A stretch of 64,000 bases of DNA from JACCVG01 sp963790245 (GCA_963790245.1 CAWBNP010000002.1:868001-932000); one strand, 5' to 3'. Positions 20,042 to 28,725 are shown, numbered from the stretch's first letter. Program-made: numbers and translations. Notes: generated from the letters alone by a model not told the origin.

Positions 20042-21226
20042 CTACCCGATGGTTCGCACGCCGAGCACGTCGGCGTAGACGTCGGCCGTCCGCTCGGCGA
20101 CGTCGGACCAGTCAAAGGTCAGCACATGCTCGGAGGCCTCGGCGACCAGGCGGTCCCGCAGCGGTCGGTCCGTCAGCAGCCGCTCGGCCATCTCCCCGAG
20201 GCTGCGGGGATCGCGCGAGCGGAAGCGCAGCCCGACGTCCTCGGTCACGACCTCGCGCAGGCCGCCGGTGTCGGCGACCAGACAGGGACAGCCGGAGGCC
20301 ATCGCCTCGAGCGCGACCAGCCCGAATGGCTCGTAGATCGACGGGATCACCGTCAGATCCGCGATCCGGTAAAGCGAGTGGAGAAAGTCATCGCCGATCC
20401 AGCCGATGAAGGTGCCGTGCTCGTCGAGGCCGAGCGCTCGCGCTTGAGCGCGCAGCTCCTGCTCGTGCGTTCCCGAGCCGGCGACCACGAAGCGGACGTT
20501 GCCGACCCGCTCGATCAGGCCCGGCAGCGCCTCCAGCGCGAGCTGGAAGCCTTTCTCGTAGACGAGTCGCCCGACCAGCAGCAAGAGCAGGTCGTCGGGT
20601 TCAGCGAACCGCCCGCGCAGTTCGTCGAGGTCGGCGACCGGAACCAGATCGGCGGGATCAATCCCGTTCGGGATGACGGTCACGGCGTGCTCGTCGAGCG
20701 AGTAGATGTCGCAGATGTGCTCGCGCATGTAGGAGGAGCAGGCGATCACCCGCTCGGCTCGGTTCGTGATCCAGCGCTCGACTCCGTGGATGTGGGCCTG
20801 CGGGTGGTTCTCGACCCAGCCCTGGTGGCGACCGAACTCGGTCGCGTGAACGGTCATCACGAGCGGGCAGCGGAACCGGTTGGCGAGATGATCGCCCGCG
20901 ACGGCCACCAGCCAGTCGTGCCCGTGAACGAGATCGAAGTCATAGCGGTCGCCCAGCTCGACGCCAGCCGCCAGCATGTCGGCGTTCATGTGCTCGACCC
21001 AGGTCACGAACTCGCTCAGGTCCTGCGGCCGCTCGGGCTCGCGGACGTGATGGACGACGACCCCTTCGAGCTCCTCCTCCTCGGGCGACTCCTCGAAGCC
21101 GCGCGTCAGGACGTGGACTTCCACACCGCCCCCGGCGAGATTCTCGGAGAGCTTGCGGACGTGACGGGCGAGACCCCCCTCGATCAGAGGCGGGTACTCC
21201 CAGCTGAGGATCAGGACGCGCGTCAC
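20042..21226 (-). CDS. GT4 alpha-glucan glucosyltransferase, Rv3032-like
   Basis: 394 residues. It begins TRVLILSWEYPPLIEGGLARHV, the glycogen-synthase-like start, and carries HGHDWLVAV, VIPNGIDP, LLLLVGRLVYEKG and PSIYEPFGLVALEAMASGCP with the E-x7-E pair. The family (GT4, Rv3032) elongates alpha-1,4-glucan from NDP-glucose in glycogen or methylglucose lipopolysaccharide synthesis. The GTG start overlaps the stop of the GH57 gene as GTGA. Longer open sequence upstream lies antisense to nothing useful but inside the GH57 gene, so it is rejected. The methyltransferase-GH57-GT4 order equals M. tuberculosis Rv3030-Rv3031-Rv3032. Confidence 0.88.
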   Translation of the reverse strand: MTRVLILSWEYPPLIEGGLARHVRKLSENLAGGGVEVHVLTRGFEESPEEEELEGVVVHHVREPERPQDLSEFVTWVEHMNADMLAAGVELGDRYDFDLVHGHDWLVAVAGDHLANRFRCPLVMTVHATEFGRHQGWVENHPQAHIHGVERWITNRAERVIACSSYMREHICDIYSLDEHAVTVIPNGIDPADLVPVADLDELRGRFAEPDDLLLLLVGRLVYEKGFQLALEALPGLIERVGNVRFVVAGSGTHEQELRAQARALGLDEHGTFIGWIGDDFLHSLYRIADLTVIPSIYEPFGLVALEAMASGCPCLVADTGGLREVVTEDVGLRFRSRDPRSLGEMAERLLTDRPLRDRLVAEASEHVLTFDWSDVAERTADVYADVLGVRTIG

Positions 21227-22707
21227 GGTGCGATCAGGGGCGAGAGGTCGAGGTCGGGTGCCAGATGGCGGAGCTCGGGATCGAGCGCCTCGGGGTTTGA
21301 GTCTGCCAGAGCGACGAGCGCGGCGTCCAGCGATTCGCGGTGCCCGGCGGCACGCAGCTGCGGATAGTCGGAAGCGGTGGCACGGCTGACCAGAAACGCC
21401 CAGTCGCTGGCCTGGAGCGCGAGCAGCTCGCGCGCGGCGCGCTCGCAGATCGCGTGGCGGCGGCTTCGCTGGGAGCCGTTGGTCCGGGCCAGCTCCGCCG
21501 TCGCCGCGACGGTCCGCAGCTCCGCTTCGCGAATCGCGAACGCGATCTCGGCGACGGGCGGCGAGTCCCAGGTCGAGAGGTTCTTGGCCGTCCCCCAGCT
21601 CGACGGAGCAAGCGAGCGACTGACCGGCTCGGCCTGGGTCAAGGCGCTCGACACGGTCGCAAGCTCGAGCCCTTGGCGTCCTGACTCCCCGATGACCGCT
21701 TCGAGCCAGTGCGTTCCCTCGTACCACCAGTGGCCGAGCAGCTCGGAGTCCAGCGCACAGCAGAGCAACCCGCGCCGGCCGCGCTCGGCGCGGTAGGCGT
21801 CGAGCCGGGCGATCGAATGCTCGACGAACTCGCGCGCGTGGCGCTGCGCGAGCTCGATCGCGGCAGCGTGGTCGTAGGGGTTGCCGGCGTTGTCCCAGGG
21901 CTTGAGGTCATAGGTCGTCCGCTGGTGGCTGTTGCGATAGGCCGGCGCCGTCGGGTAGCCGGTCCGCTCGTTCCAGATCAACTCGATCGAGAGCCAGTCG
22001 ATCGGCACCGCCACCGGACCGGCTTCGGTCTGGACCGGCTCGAGCTGATCGAGCGATCCCAGCCCGAACGAATCGGTCTGATCGACGCAGAAGGCCTGCA
22101 CCCCGTGGTCGGCCAGATCACGCTCGAGCCCGGGCTCGTAGGCACATTCGGGGAGCCACAGTCCCCGCGCCGGATGGCCGAAGCGGCGCGTGTGGGAGGA
22201 GCTCCCGGAGGCGAGCTGCATATGCAGACCGGCGGTCGTGGCGAGCAAGGGCAGGAGCGCGTGGGTGGCGGGGCCCGTCCAGAGCTCGGCCGCGCCGTGC
22301 TCGCAGAGCGTCGCGAACGCGCCGATGAGATCGCGCCCGTGGCGCTCGAACTCCGCTTCGGCCCGTGCGTAGTCGGTCCCGGCGCGGCGGATCTCCGCGG
22401 CGAGCGCGGGGTGCCCGGTCCGCTCCAGGCCGTCGCCGTCCTCGGCGTGGATCTGGGCGCGCGTGCCACGCATGAACTCGGCGAACCGGCCGCCCGCATC
22501 GCCTCGCATCGCCTCGAACTGGTCGGCGAGGACCGGCGTGAGCCCAATCGTCACCGGCGCCCCCCGGCAGATCTCCAGCAACGGCAGGTAGACCGTCGCG
22601 ACCGCCTCCCAGAGCCATTCCTCGCCGAACGGCCAGGTACCGAAGCCCTCGACATAGGGCATGTGCGAGTGCAGTACCAGGCAGAGCGAGCCGCGGTCCT
22701 CAGTCAC
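21223..22707 (-). CDS. GH57 1,4-alpha-glucan branching enzyme, Rv3031-like
   Basis: 494 residues. The GH57 N-terminus LCLVLHSHMPYVEGFG is followed by the nucleophile region LWLPECAY (Glu187) and the acid/base region LDSELLGHWWYEG (Asp320), the pair known from GH57 branching enzymes. DUF1957-type helical C-terminus with NLSTWDSPP present. It would introduce alpha-1,6 branches into an alpha-1,4-glucan in the cytoplasm. The GTG start at 22707 overlaps the methyltransferase stop as GTGA, and its stop overlaps the GT4 start the same way, so the three genes form one coupled operon. Confidence in the enzyme class is high; the actual polysaccharide is inferred. Confidence 0.9.
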   Translation of the reverse strand: MTEDRGSLCLVLHSHMPYVEGFGTWPFGEEWLWEAVATVYLPLLEICRGAPVTIGLTPVLADQFEAMRGDAGGRFAEFMRGTRAQIHAEDGDGLERTGHPALAAEIRRAGTDYARAEAEFERHGRDLIGAFATLCEHGAAELWTGPATHALLPLLATTAGLHMQLASGSSSHTRRFGHPARGLWLPECAYEPGLERDLADHGVQAFCVDQTDSFGLGSLDQLEPVQTEAGPVAVPIDWLSIELIWNERTGYPTAPAYRNSHQRTTYDLKPWDNAGNPYDHAAAIELAQRHAREFVEHSIARLDAYRAERGRRGLLCCALDSELLGHWWYEGTHWLEAVIGESGRQGLELATVSSALTQAEPVSRSLAPSSWGTAKNLSTWDSPPVAEIAFAIREAELRTVAATAELARTNGSQRSRRHAICERAARELLALQASDWAFLVSRATASDYPQLRAAGHRESLDAALVALADSNPEALDPELRHLAPDLDLSPLIAP

Positions 22708-23498
22708 GAGCCGAGCACCGCCAGGAAGTCGAGCGCCCGATCGAGATCGGCGCCGTCCCGCTCGGACCGCAGGCGGAAGTCAGAAGCCGAGATCGCCGGA
22801 GTGAAGCGGTCGTAAAACGGCTTGGTGATGCGCAGTCGCGGGTGGATCGCATCCCAGCCGAAGCGAATCGCGACCTCGTGAATCCGCAGCTTGCCCGTGT
22901 GGAAGAGCCCCAGCAGCTCGACCTCTGTAAAGACCTCGGCGCAGAGGGCGCGGTACTCGGCTGCCCGGTATTCGTGGACGTGCCATGGATTCCCGGACCG
23001 CTCCGCTCCTTCCGGGGCAAGGGTCAAGACGTTCGGCGTGGAGACGTAAGCGCGGCCGCCCGACCGCAGCATCGCCCGCACGTTCTCGAGCACGGCGCGT
23101 GCGTCCTCTACGTGCTCGATCGTTTGGAGGAAGACGACCGCATCACACGGTTCGCTGAAGGTCTCGATCAGATCCCGCTCAAAGCGCACCCCCGGCGCCT
23201 GGTAGCGAGCGGCGGCATGCTCATGCGCCTCGGGGTTGGCATCGACGCCAACGACCGAATGGGCGCGGCCCGCGAGCACGGCGCTCCCGTAGCCCTCACC
23301 ACAGGCGAGATCGACGACGTCGAGGCCGGCGCAGCGCTCGGCGATCCATTCGTAGACCGCGAGGTGGCGCCGGTACCAGTAGTTCTCCTCCGGAACGTCG
23401 GGGAGCGTGCGCTCGCCGGTCAGCGCCAGCGGGGGAACGCCGGGTGGCTGATTGCGCTGTTGATAGCGCGCCGGGGCATCCTCGCTGGCTGCACTCAA
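22704..23498 (-). CDS. SAM-dependent methyltransferase, Rv3030-like
   Basis: 264 residues, class I methyltransferase: motif I VVDLACGEGYGSAVLA, VGVDANPEA, then VVFLQTIEHVEDA (motif II/III region) and RAYVSTPNVLTLAP. The N-terminal LTGERTLPDVPEENYWYRRH and the C-terminal HEYRAAEYRAL give the layout of actinobacterial sugar methyltransferases encoded before GH57. Rv3030 has been proposed to methylate glucoses of MGLP. A TTG start at 23498 is chosen: TAGGCT lies 10 nt upstream and longer open sequence would overlap the divergent gene. First gene of the three-gene operon. The target hydroxyl cannot be read from sequence. Confidence 0.8.
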   Translation of the reverse strand: MSAASEDAPARYQQRNQPPGVPPLALTGERTLPDVPEENYWYRRHLAVYEWIAERCAGLDVVDLACGEGYGSAVLAGRAHSVVGVDANPEAHEHAAARYQAPGVRFERDLIETFSEPCDAVVFLQTIEHVEDARAVLENVRAMLRSGGRAYVSTPNVLTLAPEGAERSGNPWHVHEYRAAEYRALCAEVFTEVELLGLFHTGKLRIHEVAIRFGWDAIHPRLRITKPFYDRFTPAISASDFRLRSERDGADLDRALDFLAVLGS

Positions 23499-23508
23499 GA
23501 CGCGCGGG

Positions 23509-23514
23509 AGCCTA
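23509..23514 (-). promoter_or_regulatory. -10 hexamer TAGGCT for the MGLP-like operon
   Basis: Minus-strand TAGGCT lies 10 nt before the TTG at 23498. It sits back-to-back with a plus-strand TATAGT (23532-23537), forming a compact divergent promoter. Confidence 0.35.
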
Positions 23515-23531
23515 TTGGAAGGGCTTCTTTC

Positions 23532-23537
23532 TATAGT
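23532..23537 (+). promoter_or_regulatory. -10 hexamer TATAGT
   Basis: TATAGT is 10 nt before the ATG at 23548 and has the best TATAAT match in this region. It faces away from the MGLP-like operon promoter. Confidence 0.4.
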
Positions 23538-23547
23538 GCGCCATCGC

Positions 23548-24510
23548 ATGAGGGGTGCCGAGGCGCAGCGGATCAAGGACGTCAACGTGGCCTATCACGA
23601 CGGCGCGGCGACCGATTACGACTCGAAGTGGAACATCCAGTTCGACGACGACGCCCACCAGATGATCGTCGAGAAGCTGACCAAGGCCCTCGGGCGCCGG
23701 CCCGCGCCGTTCGGCCGGACGCTGGAGATCGGCGCCGGAACCGGGTACTTCACGCTCAACCTGCTGCGTGCGGGATCAGTCGAGGAGGCGGTGGTCGCCG
23801 ACATCTCCCCGGGGATGCTGGTGTCGCTACAGGCGAGCGCCGAGCAGCTGGGCCTCGAGGTCGAGTCAGCCTGCTGCGAGGCGGCGGAGCTGCCGTTCCC
23901 CGACCAGTCCTTCGACGTTGTCATGGGCCACGCCGTCTTGCACCACCTGCCTGATCTCGATGCCGCCTTCCGCGAGTTCGCCCGCGTCCTGCGGCCGGGA
24001 GGTCAGGTGATCTTCGCCGGCGAGCCCTCCCGCTACGGAGACCGGATCGCCAACGTCCCGAAGCGCGCCGCTTTGACGATCGCGCCCGCCTGGCGCCGCG
24101 TAGTCGGCGCCGGGCCGCGGGTGAACGGCCACGCCGCCGAGGCCGAGGTCAGGGACCTGGAGCCGTTCGTCGATGTCCACTCCTTCACACCGGCAGAGCT
24201 CGGTCGGTTTGCGAGCAGCGCCGGATTCGAATCGGTCCGTGTCGCGGGCGAAGAGCTGACCTGCTCGTGGTTCGGCTGGCTGAACCGCACGCTCGAGGCG
24301 ACGGCCGAGCCCGACGAGGTCCCGCTCGGCTGGAGCCGCTACGCATACACCGGCTACATGGCGCTGAGGGCGATCGACCGCCGCCTGCTGGAGCCCTACC
24401 TTCCCCCCGCGATCTTCTACAACCTGATGATCTCGGCTTGCACTCCCGGCCGGGCGGCCGTGAACGCGCTCGACGAGCAGCCGCTTCAGTCTGCGGCAGC
24501 CGCTCGGTAG
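23548..24510 (+). CDS. SAM-dependent methyltransferase
   Basis: About 320 residues. After DYDSKWNIQFDDDA, motif I is LEIGAGTGYFTLNLL, followed by VVADISPGMLVSL, FDVVMGHAVLHHLPDLD and LRPGGQVIFAGEP, a textbook class I small-molecule methyltransferase. The last ~130 residues form a separate helical region ending with LLEPYLPPAIFYNLMISA, possibly membrane-associated. Divergent from the Rv3030-like operon with a shared ~50-nt promoter region, so a role in the same polysaccharide is possible but unproven. ATG 23548 is preferred over TTG 23515 and GTG 23536. It overlaps the convergent photolyase gene by 25 nt. Confidence 0.8.
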   Translation: MRGAEAQRIKDVNVAYHDGAATDYDSKWNIQFDDDAHQMIVEKLTKALGRRPAPFGRTLEIGAGTGYFTLNLLRAGSVEEAVVADISPGMLVSLQASAEQLGLEVESACCEAAELPFPDQSFDVVMGHAVLHHLPDLDAAFREFARVLRPGGQVIFAGEPSRYGDRIANVPKRAALTIAPAWRRVVGAGPRVNGHAAEAEVRDLEPFVDVHSFTPAELGRFASSAGFESVRVAGEELTCSWFGWLNRTLEATAEPDEVPLGWSRYAYTGYMALRAIDRRLLEPYLPPAIFYNLMISACTPGRAAVNALDEQPLQSAAAAR

Positions 24511-25892
24511 CGGGCCTTCGCGGCCTCACGGGCCCCCCGCCGATCGACGATCGGCTCCGGATAGTCCCTCCCGATCACGCAGCCGCACTCATGCTGGAGC
24601 TCTTCGGGCATCTCCCAGGGCTCGCGCAACCAGCGGTCCGGAACCGGGGCGAGCTCCGGTACATAGCGGCGAACGTAGACCCCGCCGGGGTCGAACCGCT
24701 CCATGTGGAGCGCCTGGTTGTAGATCCGGCGAAAGTACGGCTGCGGGTCGGTGCCGACCGAGGCGATCCACTGCCAGTTGCCGTTGTTGTTGGCCTCATC
24801 GCCGTCGAGCAGCAGGCGCATGAACCAGGCTTCGCCCGCGCGCCAGTCGAGGCCGAGGTCCTTGGTCAGGAAGGAGCCGACCACGAGCCGCGCACGGTTG
24901 TGCATCCAGCCCTCGCGCAGCAGCTGACGCATCCCGGCGTCGACCAGTGGATATCCGGTGCGGCCCTGCTGCCAGGCGGCGAGCAATTCGTCGTCCTCGA
25001 TCCAGTCGATCGTCCCGCGGTAGCGCTCCTGGTACTCCAGCCGGGCGTTGTCGGGGTGAGCCCAGAGGACGTGGTGGTAGAAGTCACGCCAGCAGAGCTG
25101 CCTGCGAAATGCTTGCGGTCCTTCGCCCGGGCCCAGCCGGGACTCGACCTGAAGCGGCGAGACGCAGCCGAAGTGGAGATAGGCCGACAGGCGTGATGTC
25201 CCCTCCGAGGCGAGGTCGTCCTGACCGCCGTTGCGGTAGCCGTCGACGGGCCCGGCGAGGAATCGCTCGAGGCGGCGGTTGGCCTCGACCTCTCCACCGG
25301 CCATCGGCTCTGGCACCTCCTGCTGCAAGCCGAGGTCTGCGAGGGACGGAATCCCACCCTCGTCGATCCCCGGGGGCATCTGGACGGCGCGCGGAGCCTG
25401 CAGCACCGAACGGCGCGGAACACCGGACCAGTTGCGATAGAAGGGCGAGAAGACCGTGTAGGGCCGCTCCTGCTGAGTGCGGATCTCGGTCACGTCGTCG
25501 GCGACGGTCAGCCCTGGATGCGGGCACAACGTCGCCCCGCTGCCCTCGAGTGACGTCCTCACACGCGAGCCACGCTGTCGCCCGAACGGTGTCAGCTCCT
25601 GGGTGAAGTGGATCTCCTCGGCCCCTGACTGCTCGATCAGCCGCGCGAGCTCCTGCTCGGGGGCACCGCGGCGGATCACGAGCGCGCCGCCACGATCGCG
25701 CAGCCCAGCGTCGAGGTCGACCAGCGATTCGAGCATGAATTGGGTCCTTGGCCCTGATCGGAACCGACCCTTCAGCAGCCGATCGTCGAGGCAGAAGAAC
25801 GGGACGACGTACTCGTGGCGGTCGAGCGCCGCTCTCAGAGCCGGATGGTCACGGAGCCGCAGGTCGCGGCGCAGCCAGACGATCGCCGTCAT
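24486..25892 (-). CDS. phrB: Deoxyribodipyrimidine photolyase (class I CPD)
   Basis: 468 residues. The N-terminal antenna domain starts TAIVWLRRDLRLRDHPAL. The C-terminal FAD domain has GRTGYPLVDAGMRQL, WMHNRARLVVGSFLTKDL, and the highly conserved DGDEANNNGNWQWIASVGTD, then RFDPGGVYVRRYVPEL. It repairs UV-induced cyclobutane pyrimidine dimers using light and FADH-. ATG 25892 matches the family N-terminus; open sequence before it overlaps the divergent LON-domain gene. It is the only DNA-repair gene in the window. Confidence 0.95.
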   Translation of the reverse strand: MTAIVWLRRDLRLRDHPALRAALDRHEYVVPFFCLDDRLLKGRFRSGPRTQFMLESLVDLDAGLRDRGGALVIRRGAPEQELARLIEQSGAEEIHFTQELTPFGRQRGSRVRTSLEGSGATLCPHPGLTVADDVTEIRTQQERPYTVFSPFYRNWSGVPRRSVLQAPRAVQMPPGIDEGGIPSLADLGLQQEVPEPMAGGEVEANRRLERFLAGPVDGYRNGGQDDLASEGTSRLSAYLHFGCVSPLQVESRLGPGEGPQAFRRQLCWRDFYHHVLWAHPDNARLEYQERYRGTIDWIEDDELLAAWQQGRTGYPLVDAGMRQLLREGWMHNRARLVVGSFLTKDLGLDWRAGEAWFMRLLLDGDEANNNGNWQWIASVGTDPQPYFRRIYNQALHMERFDPGGVYVRRYVPELAPVPDRWLREPWEMPEELQHECGCVIGRDYPEPIVDRRGAREAAKARYRAAAAD

Positions 25893-25898
25893 CGCCGG

Positions 25899-25904
25899 TA
25901 GCCT
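25899..25904 (+). promoter_or_regulatory. -10 hexamer TAGCCT, leaderless type
   Basis: TAGCCT lies 8 nt before the ATG at 25913 within the 20-nt gap between divergent start codons. Confidence 0.45.
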
Positions 25905-25912
25905 GGCTCGGG

Positions 25913-26533
25913 ATGCCGGACCCGCTCGATGACTTTCCGCTGTTCCCGCTCGGGCTGGTCCTGCTCCCGGGCGAATTGCTGCCACTGCATATCTTTGAGG
26001 AACGGTACAAGACGATGATCGACGTCTGTCTCGAGCAGGGACGCGACTTCGGCGTCGTCTGGCTCTCCGACGACGGGCTCCAGGACATCGGCTGCAGCGC
26101 GCGGATCACCGAGGTCGTCGAGCGGATGCACGACGGCCGGATCAACATCCTGACTCGCGGCGAACAGCCCTTTCGGCTGCTGCGCCGGATCGACGCACTC
26201 GCCTACCCAGCGGGGGAGATCGAGCTGATCGACGATCCCGACGAGGAGATCGACGAGACGCTGGCCTCGACCACCCGCGCACAGTACGCCGAGCTGGTCG
26301 AGCAGGCAACCGGCGACCGTCTGCCGGCGAGCGAGCTCGCCGAGATGGATGCCTACGCGATGGCAGGCACGATTGAGCTGCCGCGCGAGGCTAAGCAGCG
26401 GCTGCTCGAGCAGCGCTCCGAGCAAAAGCGGCTGGAGGCGGTCGCCGGGCTGTTCTCGGCCTCGCGCGAACGGCTCGACCGCGCCGAACTCGCGAGCGAG
26501 CGCGCCCAGACCAACGGTCACGTCCAGACCTAG
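25913..26533 (+). CDS. LON substrate-binding domain protein
   Basis: 206 residues. It opens with DDFPLFPLGLVLLPGELLPLHIFEERY, the beginning of the Lon N-terminal (LAN/PUA-like) domain, continues with GVVWLSDDGL and INILTRGEQPFRLL, and ends in a helical region rich in Glu/Arg. The ATPase and protease domains of Lon are absent, so it is a stand-alone LON domain protein like those common in Actinobacteria. Its role is unknown; substrate or partner binding is the usual suggestion. Start chosen by the leaderless hexamer 8 nt upstream. Confidence 0.85.
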   Translation: MPDPLDDFPLFPLGLVLLPGELLPLHIFEERYKTMIDVCLEQGRDFGVVWLSDDGLQDIGCSARITEVVERMHDGRINILTRGEQPFRLLRRIDALAYPAGEIELIDDPDEEIDETLASTTRAQYAELVEQATGDRLPASELAEMDAYAMAGTIELPREAKQRLLEQRSEQKRLEAVAGLFSASRERLDRAELASERAQTNGHVQT

Positions 26534-26548
26534 CGCGAGCACTAGCGC

Positions 26549-26956
26549 TCAGCCGCAGATCTCCCGCTCGAGCGCCCGCTGCAAGACGACCGCTTCGCCC
26601 AGCGCCGGCGGTAGGTCGGGGCCGCCTTCGACCCAGCGGACGGCTCCGGCTCCCATCCGCGCGTTGTAGGCGCGCCGGTCGCCGCCGGCCTCGCCGAAAC
26701 TCCGCGCATCTTCTGCCAGCGGCGAGAGCTGGCGCTCGAGCTCGCGGGCGTCGAGCAGCAGCTCTCCCGGGAGTGGTTCGAGAGGGCCCCGGCCGCAGCG
26801 CGCGCGGCCATCGCCGGTCACCGTCACCTCGACCGCGCGCGGTTCGAAGCCTCCCGAGACCTCGATCGCGATCAGATCGCCGGCGGTCCCGCCGCAACCA
26901 CCGAGCGGGACCAGTCCCGCGGCGCTCAGCAACAACAGTTTGGTCACGCGCGCCAC
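26549..26956 (-). CDS. Small lipoprotein
   Basis: About 135 residues. VTKLLLLSAAGLVPLGGCGG is a signal peptide with lipobox LGGC, so it is probably lipid-anchored outside the membrane. The mature part (GDLIAIEVSGG, then VTVTGDGRARCG, ELERQLSPLAED) is short and not recognised. The GTG at 26956 is used; a second GTG at 26947 is equally possible. Divergent from tusA, 9 bases apart, and convergent with the LON-domain gene. Confidence 0.7.
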   Translation of the reverse strand: MARVTKLLLLSAAGLVPLGGCGGTAGDLIAIEVSGGFEPRAVEVTVTGDGRARCGRGPLEPLPGELLLDARELERQLSPLAEDARSFGEAGGDRRAYNARMGAGAVRWVEGGPDLPPALGEAVVLQRALEREICG

Positions 26957-26965
26957 ACTCTGATC

Positions 26966-27184
26966 ATGACGACCATCGATGCGCGAGGTAAGCACTGCCC
27001 GGTGCCCCTCGCGATGGCCAAGGTCCGGATCGAGGAGGTCGACCCGGGCGAGCAGCTCCTGCTGCTGGTGACCGACCCCGAGGCGCCGCTCGATGTCGGA
27101 GCGTGGGCACTCGACGACGGTCATCGGCTCGACGTCGTCCCCGCAGAGGGGTGGACCGAGCTCCGCCTGACCCGGGGCGGCTAG
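26966..27184 (+). CDS. TusA-family sulfur carrier protein
   Basis: 72 residues, TusA/SirA-like fold. TIDARGKHCPVPLAMAK contains the CPxP motif whose cysteine carries persulfide sulfur. Such proteins hand sulfur to tRNA thiolation, molybdenum cofactor or other acceptors. No sulfurtransferase partner is adjacent; a rhodanese-fold protein is encoded at 59797 but without linkage. Its stop overlaps the convergent ggt stop by 4 nt. Confidence 0.88.
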   Translation: MTTIDARGKHCPVPLAMAKVRIEEVDPGEQLLLLVTDPEAPLDVGAWALDDGHRLDVVPAEGWTELRLTRGG

Positions 27185-28698
27185 ATCACGATCGCGGCGC
27201 CGCCGCGACGCGGGTCACCGGCGCCGGAGAGCGTCCCGTCCGCGGTATCCCGAACAGCCGCCTGGACGCCGCCGAAGAAGAGGTTGTGCTCGCTCCAACG
27301 GCGCACCGGGTAGCCCGCCGCTTCGATGCGATCGAGCGCGACCGGGTCGACGCCCGGCTCTGCGTCGACGGCGCCACGTTCCCAGTGGACCCGCGGGCGG
27401 TCGACCGCCGCCCGCGCCCCAAGTCCGAGATCGACGACGGCGAGAACCATCTGGAGGATCGCGGAGCGGATGCGGTTGGACCCGGCCGACCCGAGGACGG
27501 CCTCCGGATGGCCGTCGCGCAGCACGATCGTCGGAGCCATCATGCTCGGGATCCGGCGACCGGCTGGATGGGAGTGCCAACCGGCCGGATTGAGGTCGGC
27601 CTCGCCCAGCATATTGTTGAGGTGCACCCCGGTTCCCGGAACGACAACGCCCGAGGACGACCCGTTCGAGCAGGTCACGCTGGCACACCCGCCCTGCTCG
27701 TCGAGCACCGAGACATGGGTCGTCGATCCCAGCCGCGAGGCAACGCGGCCGGCCGCCGCGTCGAGCGCGTGCGGTGCGAGCAGCTGCTCGGCGAAGCCGG
27801 CGGCGTGGAGTCCCTCGCTGAACTCATCGTCGCGCACGGCATCGGTGCGCGCCATCACCTCGACAAGTGCGTCGACTCCGATCGGTCCCGGCAGCCGCTC
27901 GAGCAGCGCGAGCGAGTTCGCGATCAGGATCCCGCCCGACGACGGCGGAGGATTGGTCAGCACCACCCGTCCGCCGTAGCTGACCTCGGTAGGCGCGCGA
28001 TCGATCACCTCGTAGGACTTCAGGTCGGCCGTGGTCAGCAACCCGCCCCGCTCGCCGACCCAATCGGAGACGGCCCGGGCGACGTCACCCCGATAGAGGA
28101 AGTCGGGCCCCTCCGCGCCGAGCCGGTCGAGCAGATCCGCGAGCTCGGACTGCACAAGCCGCTCGCCGGTCTTGAGCGGGCGGCCCCGGGGTTCGAACAG
28201 CTGGGCCGACTCCGGACTGCTAGTGACGATCGGCGAGAGGATGTCAAGCAGGTACTCCTGCACCGGGACGATCTCGACTCCCTCCCGTGCGAGCCGCGCC
28301 GGGCCGTCGGTCAGGTCCGAAAGCGGGAGGCTCCCATACCGCCCCAGCGCCGCGGCCAGTCCGGCGGTCGTCCCGTAGGCCCCGCACGAGGACACTCCGA
28401 CGTGGAACTCCTGGGTGATCGTGTCGGTGAAGTGGACGTCGATCGGGAGCAGTGGCGCCGGCTCGACCGCCGGCCCGGCCCCCGGTGCCGCGACGAAGAA
28501 GTCGAGCAGCACACGTTCGCCTGCGGCAGTGTGGACGAGCATGAACCCACCCGCCCCGGGCCCCGTCAGGAGCGGCTCGGTGACGAACGAGGTGAGCACC
28601 GCCGCGACCGCTGCGTCAACCGCGTTGCCCCCGGCGCGCAGGACATCCGCACCAGCTTGTGCGCTGAGCGGGTGACCCGCGGCTACTACCCCTCTCAT
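27181..28698 (-). CDS. ggt: Gamma-glutamyltransferase
   Basis: 505 residues, N-terminal-nucleophile hydrolase. The N-terminal GHPLSAQAGADVLRAGGNAVDAAVA and GPGAGGFMLV are conserved. TTHVSVLDEQGG provides the catalytic Thr at the self-cleavage site, and GVHLNNMLGE and LGSAGSNRIRSAI form the active-site small subunit. It transfers or hydrolyses the gamma-glutamyl group of glutathione-like compounds. No signal peptide is evident, so this copy may be cytoplasmic. The ATG at 28698 has AAGGGG 7 nt upstream. It follows ftsZ on the same strand but after a hairpin, so is probably transcribed separately. Confidence 0.92.
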   Translation of the reverse strand: MRGVVAAGHPLSAQAGADVLRAGGNAVDAAVAAVLTSFVTEPLLTGPGAGGFMLVHTAAGERVLLDFFVAAPGAGPAVEPAPLLPIDVHFTDTITQEFHVGVSSCGAYGTTAGLAAALGRYGSLPLSDLTDGPARLAREGVEIVPVQEYLLDILSPIVTSSPESAQLFEPRGRPLKTGERLVQSELADLLDRLGAEGPDFLYRGDVARAVSDWVGERGGLLTTADLKSYEVIDRAPTEVSYGGRVVLTNPPPSSGGILIANSLALLERLPGPIGVDALVEVMARTDAVRDDEFSEGLHAAGFAEQLLAPHALDAAAGRVASRLGSTTHVSVLDEQGGCASVTCSNGSSSGVVVPGTGVHLNNMLGEADLNPAGWHSHPAGRRIPSMMAPTIVLRDGHPEAVLGSAGSNRIRSAILQMVLAVVDLGLGARAAVDRPRVHWERGAVDAEPGVDPVALDRIEAAGYPVRRWSEHNLFFGGVQAAVRDTADGTLSGAGDPRRGGAAIVI

Positions 28699-28725
28699 TG
28701 AGCCGCCCCTTAGGCGGAGAGGTCG

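Noticed and set aside
21709..22815. A 368-codon frame antisense to the GH57 gene.
   Set aside because: Arg/Gly/Glu-rich shadow sequence; the GH57 frame holds both catalytic residues.
27103..28701. A 532-codon open frame antisense to ggt.
   Set aside because: High GC makes antisense frames long; the product is Arg/Asp/Gly-rich with no motif, while ggt has all catalytic signatures.
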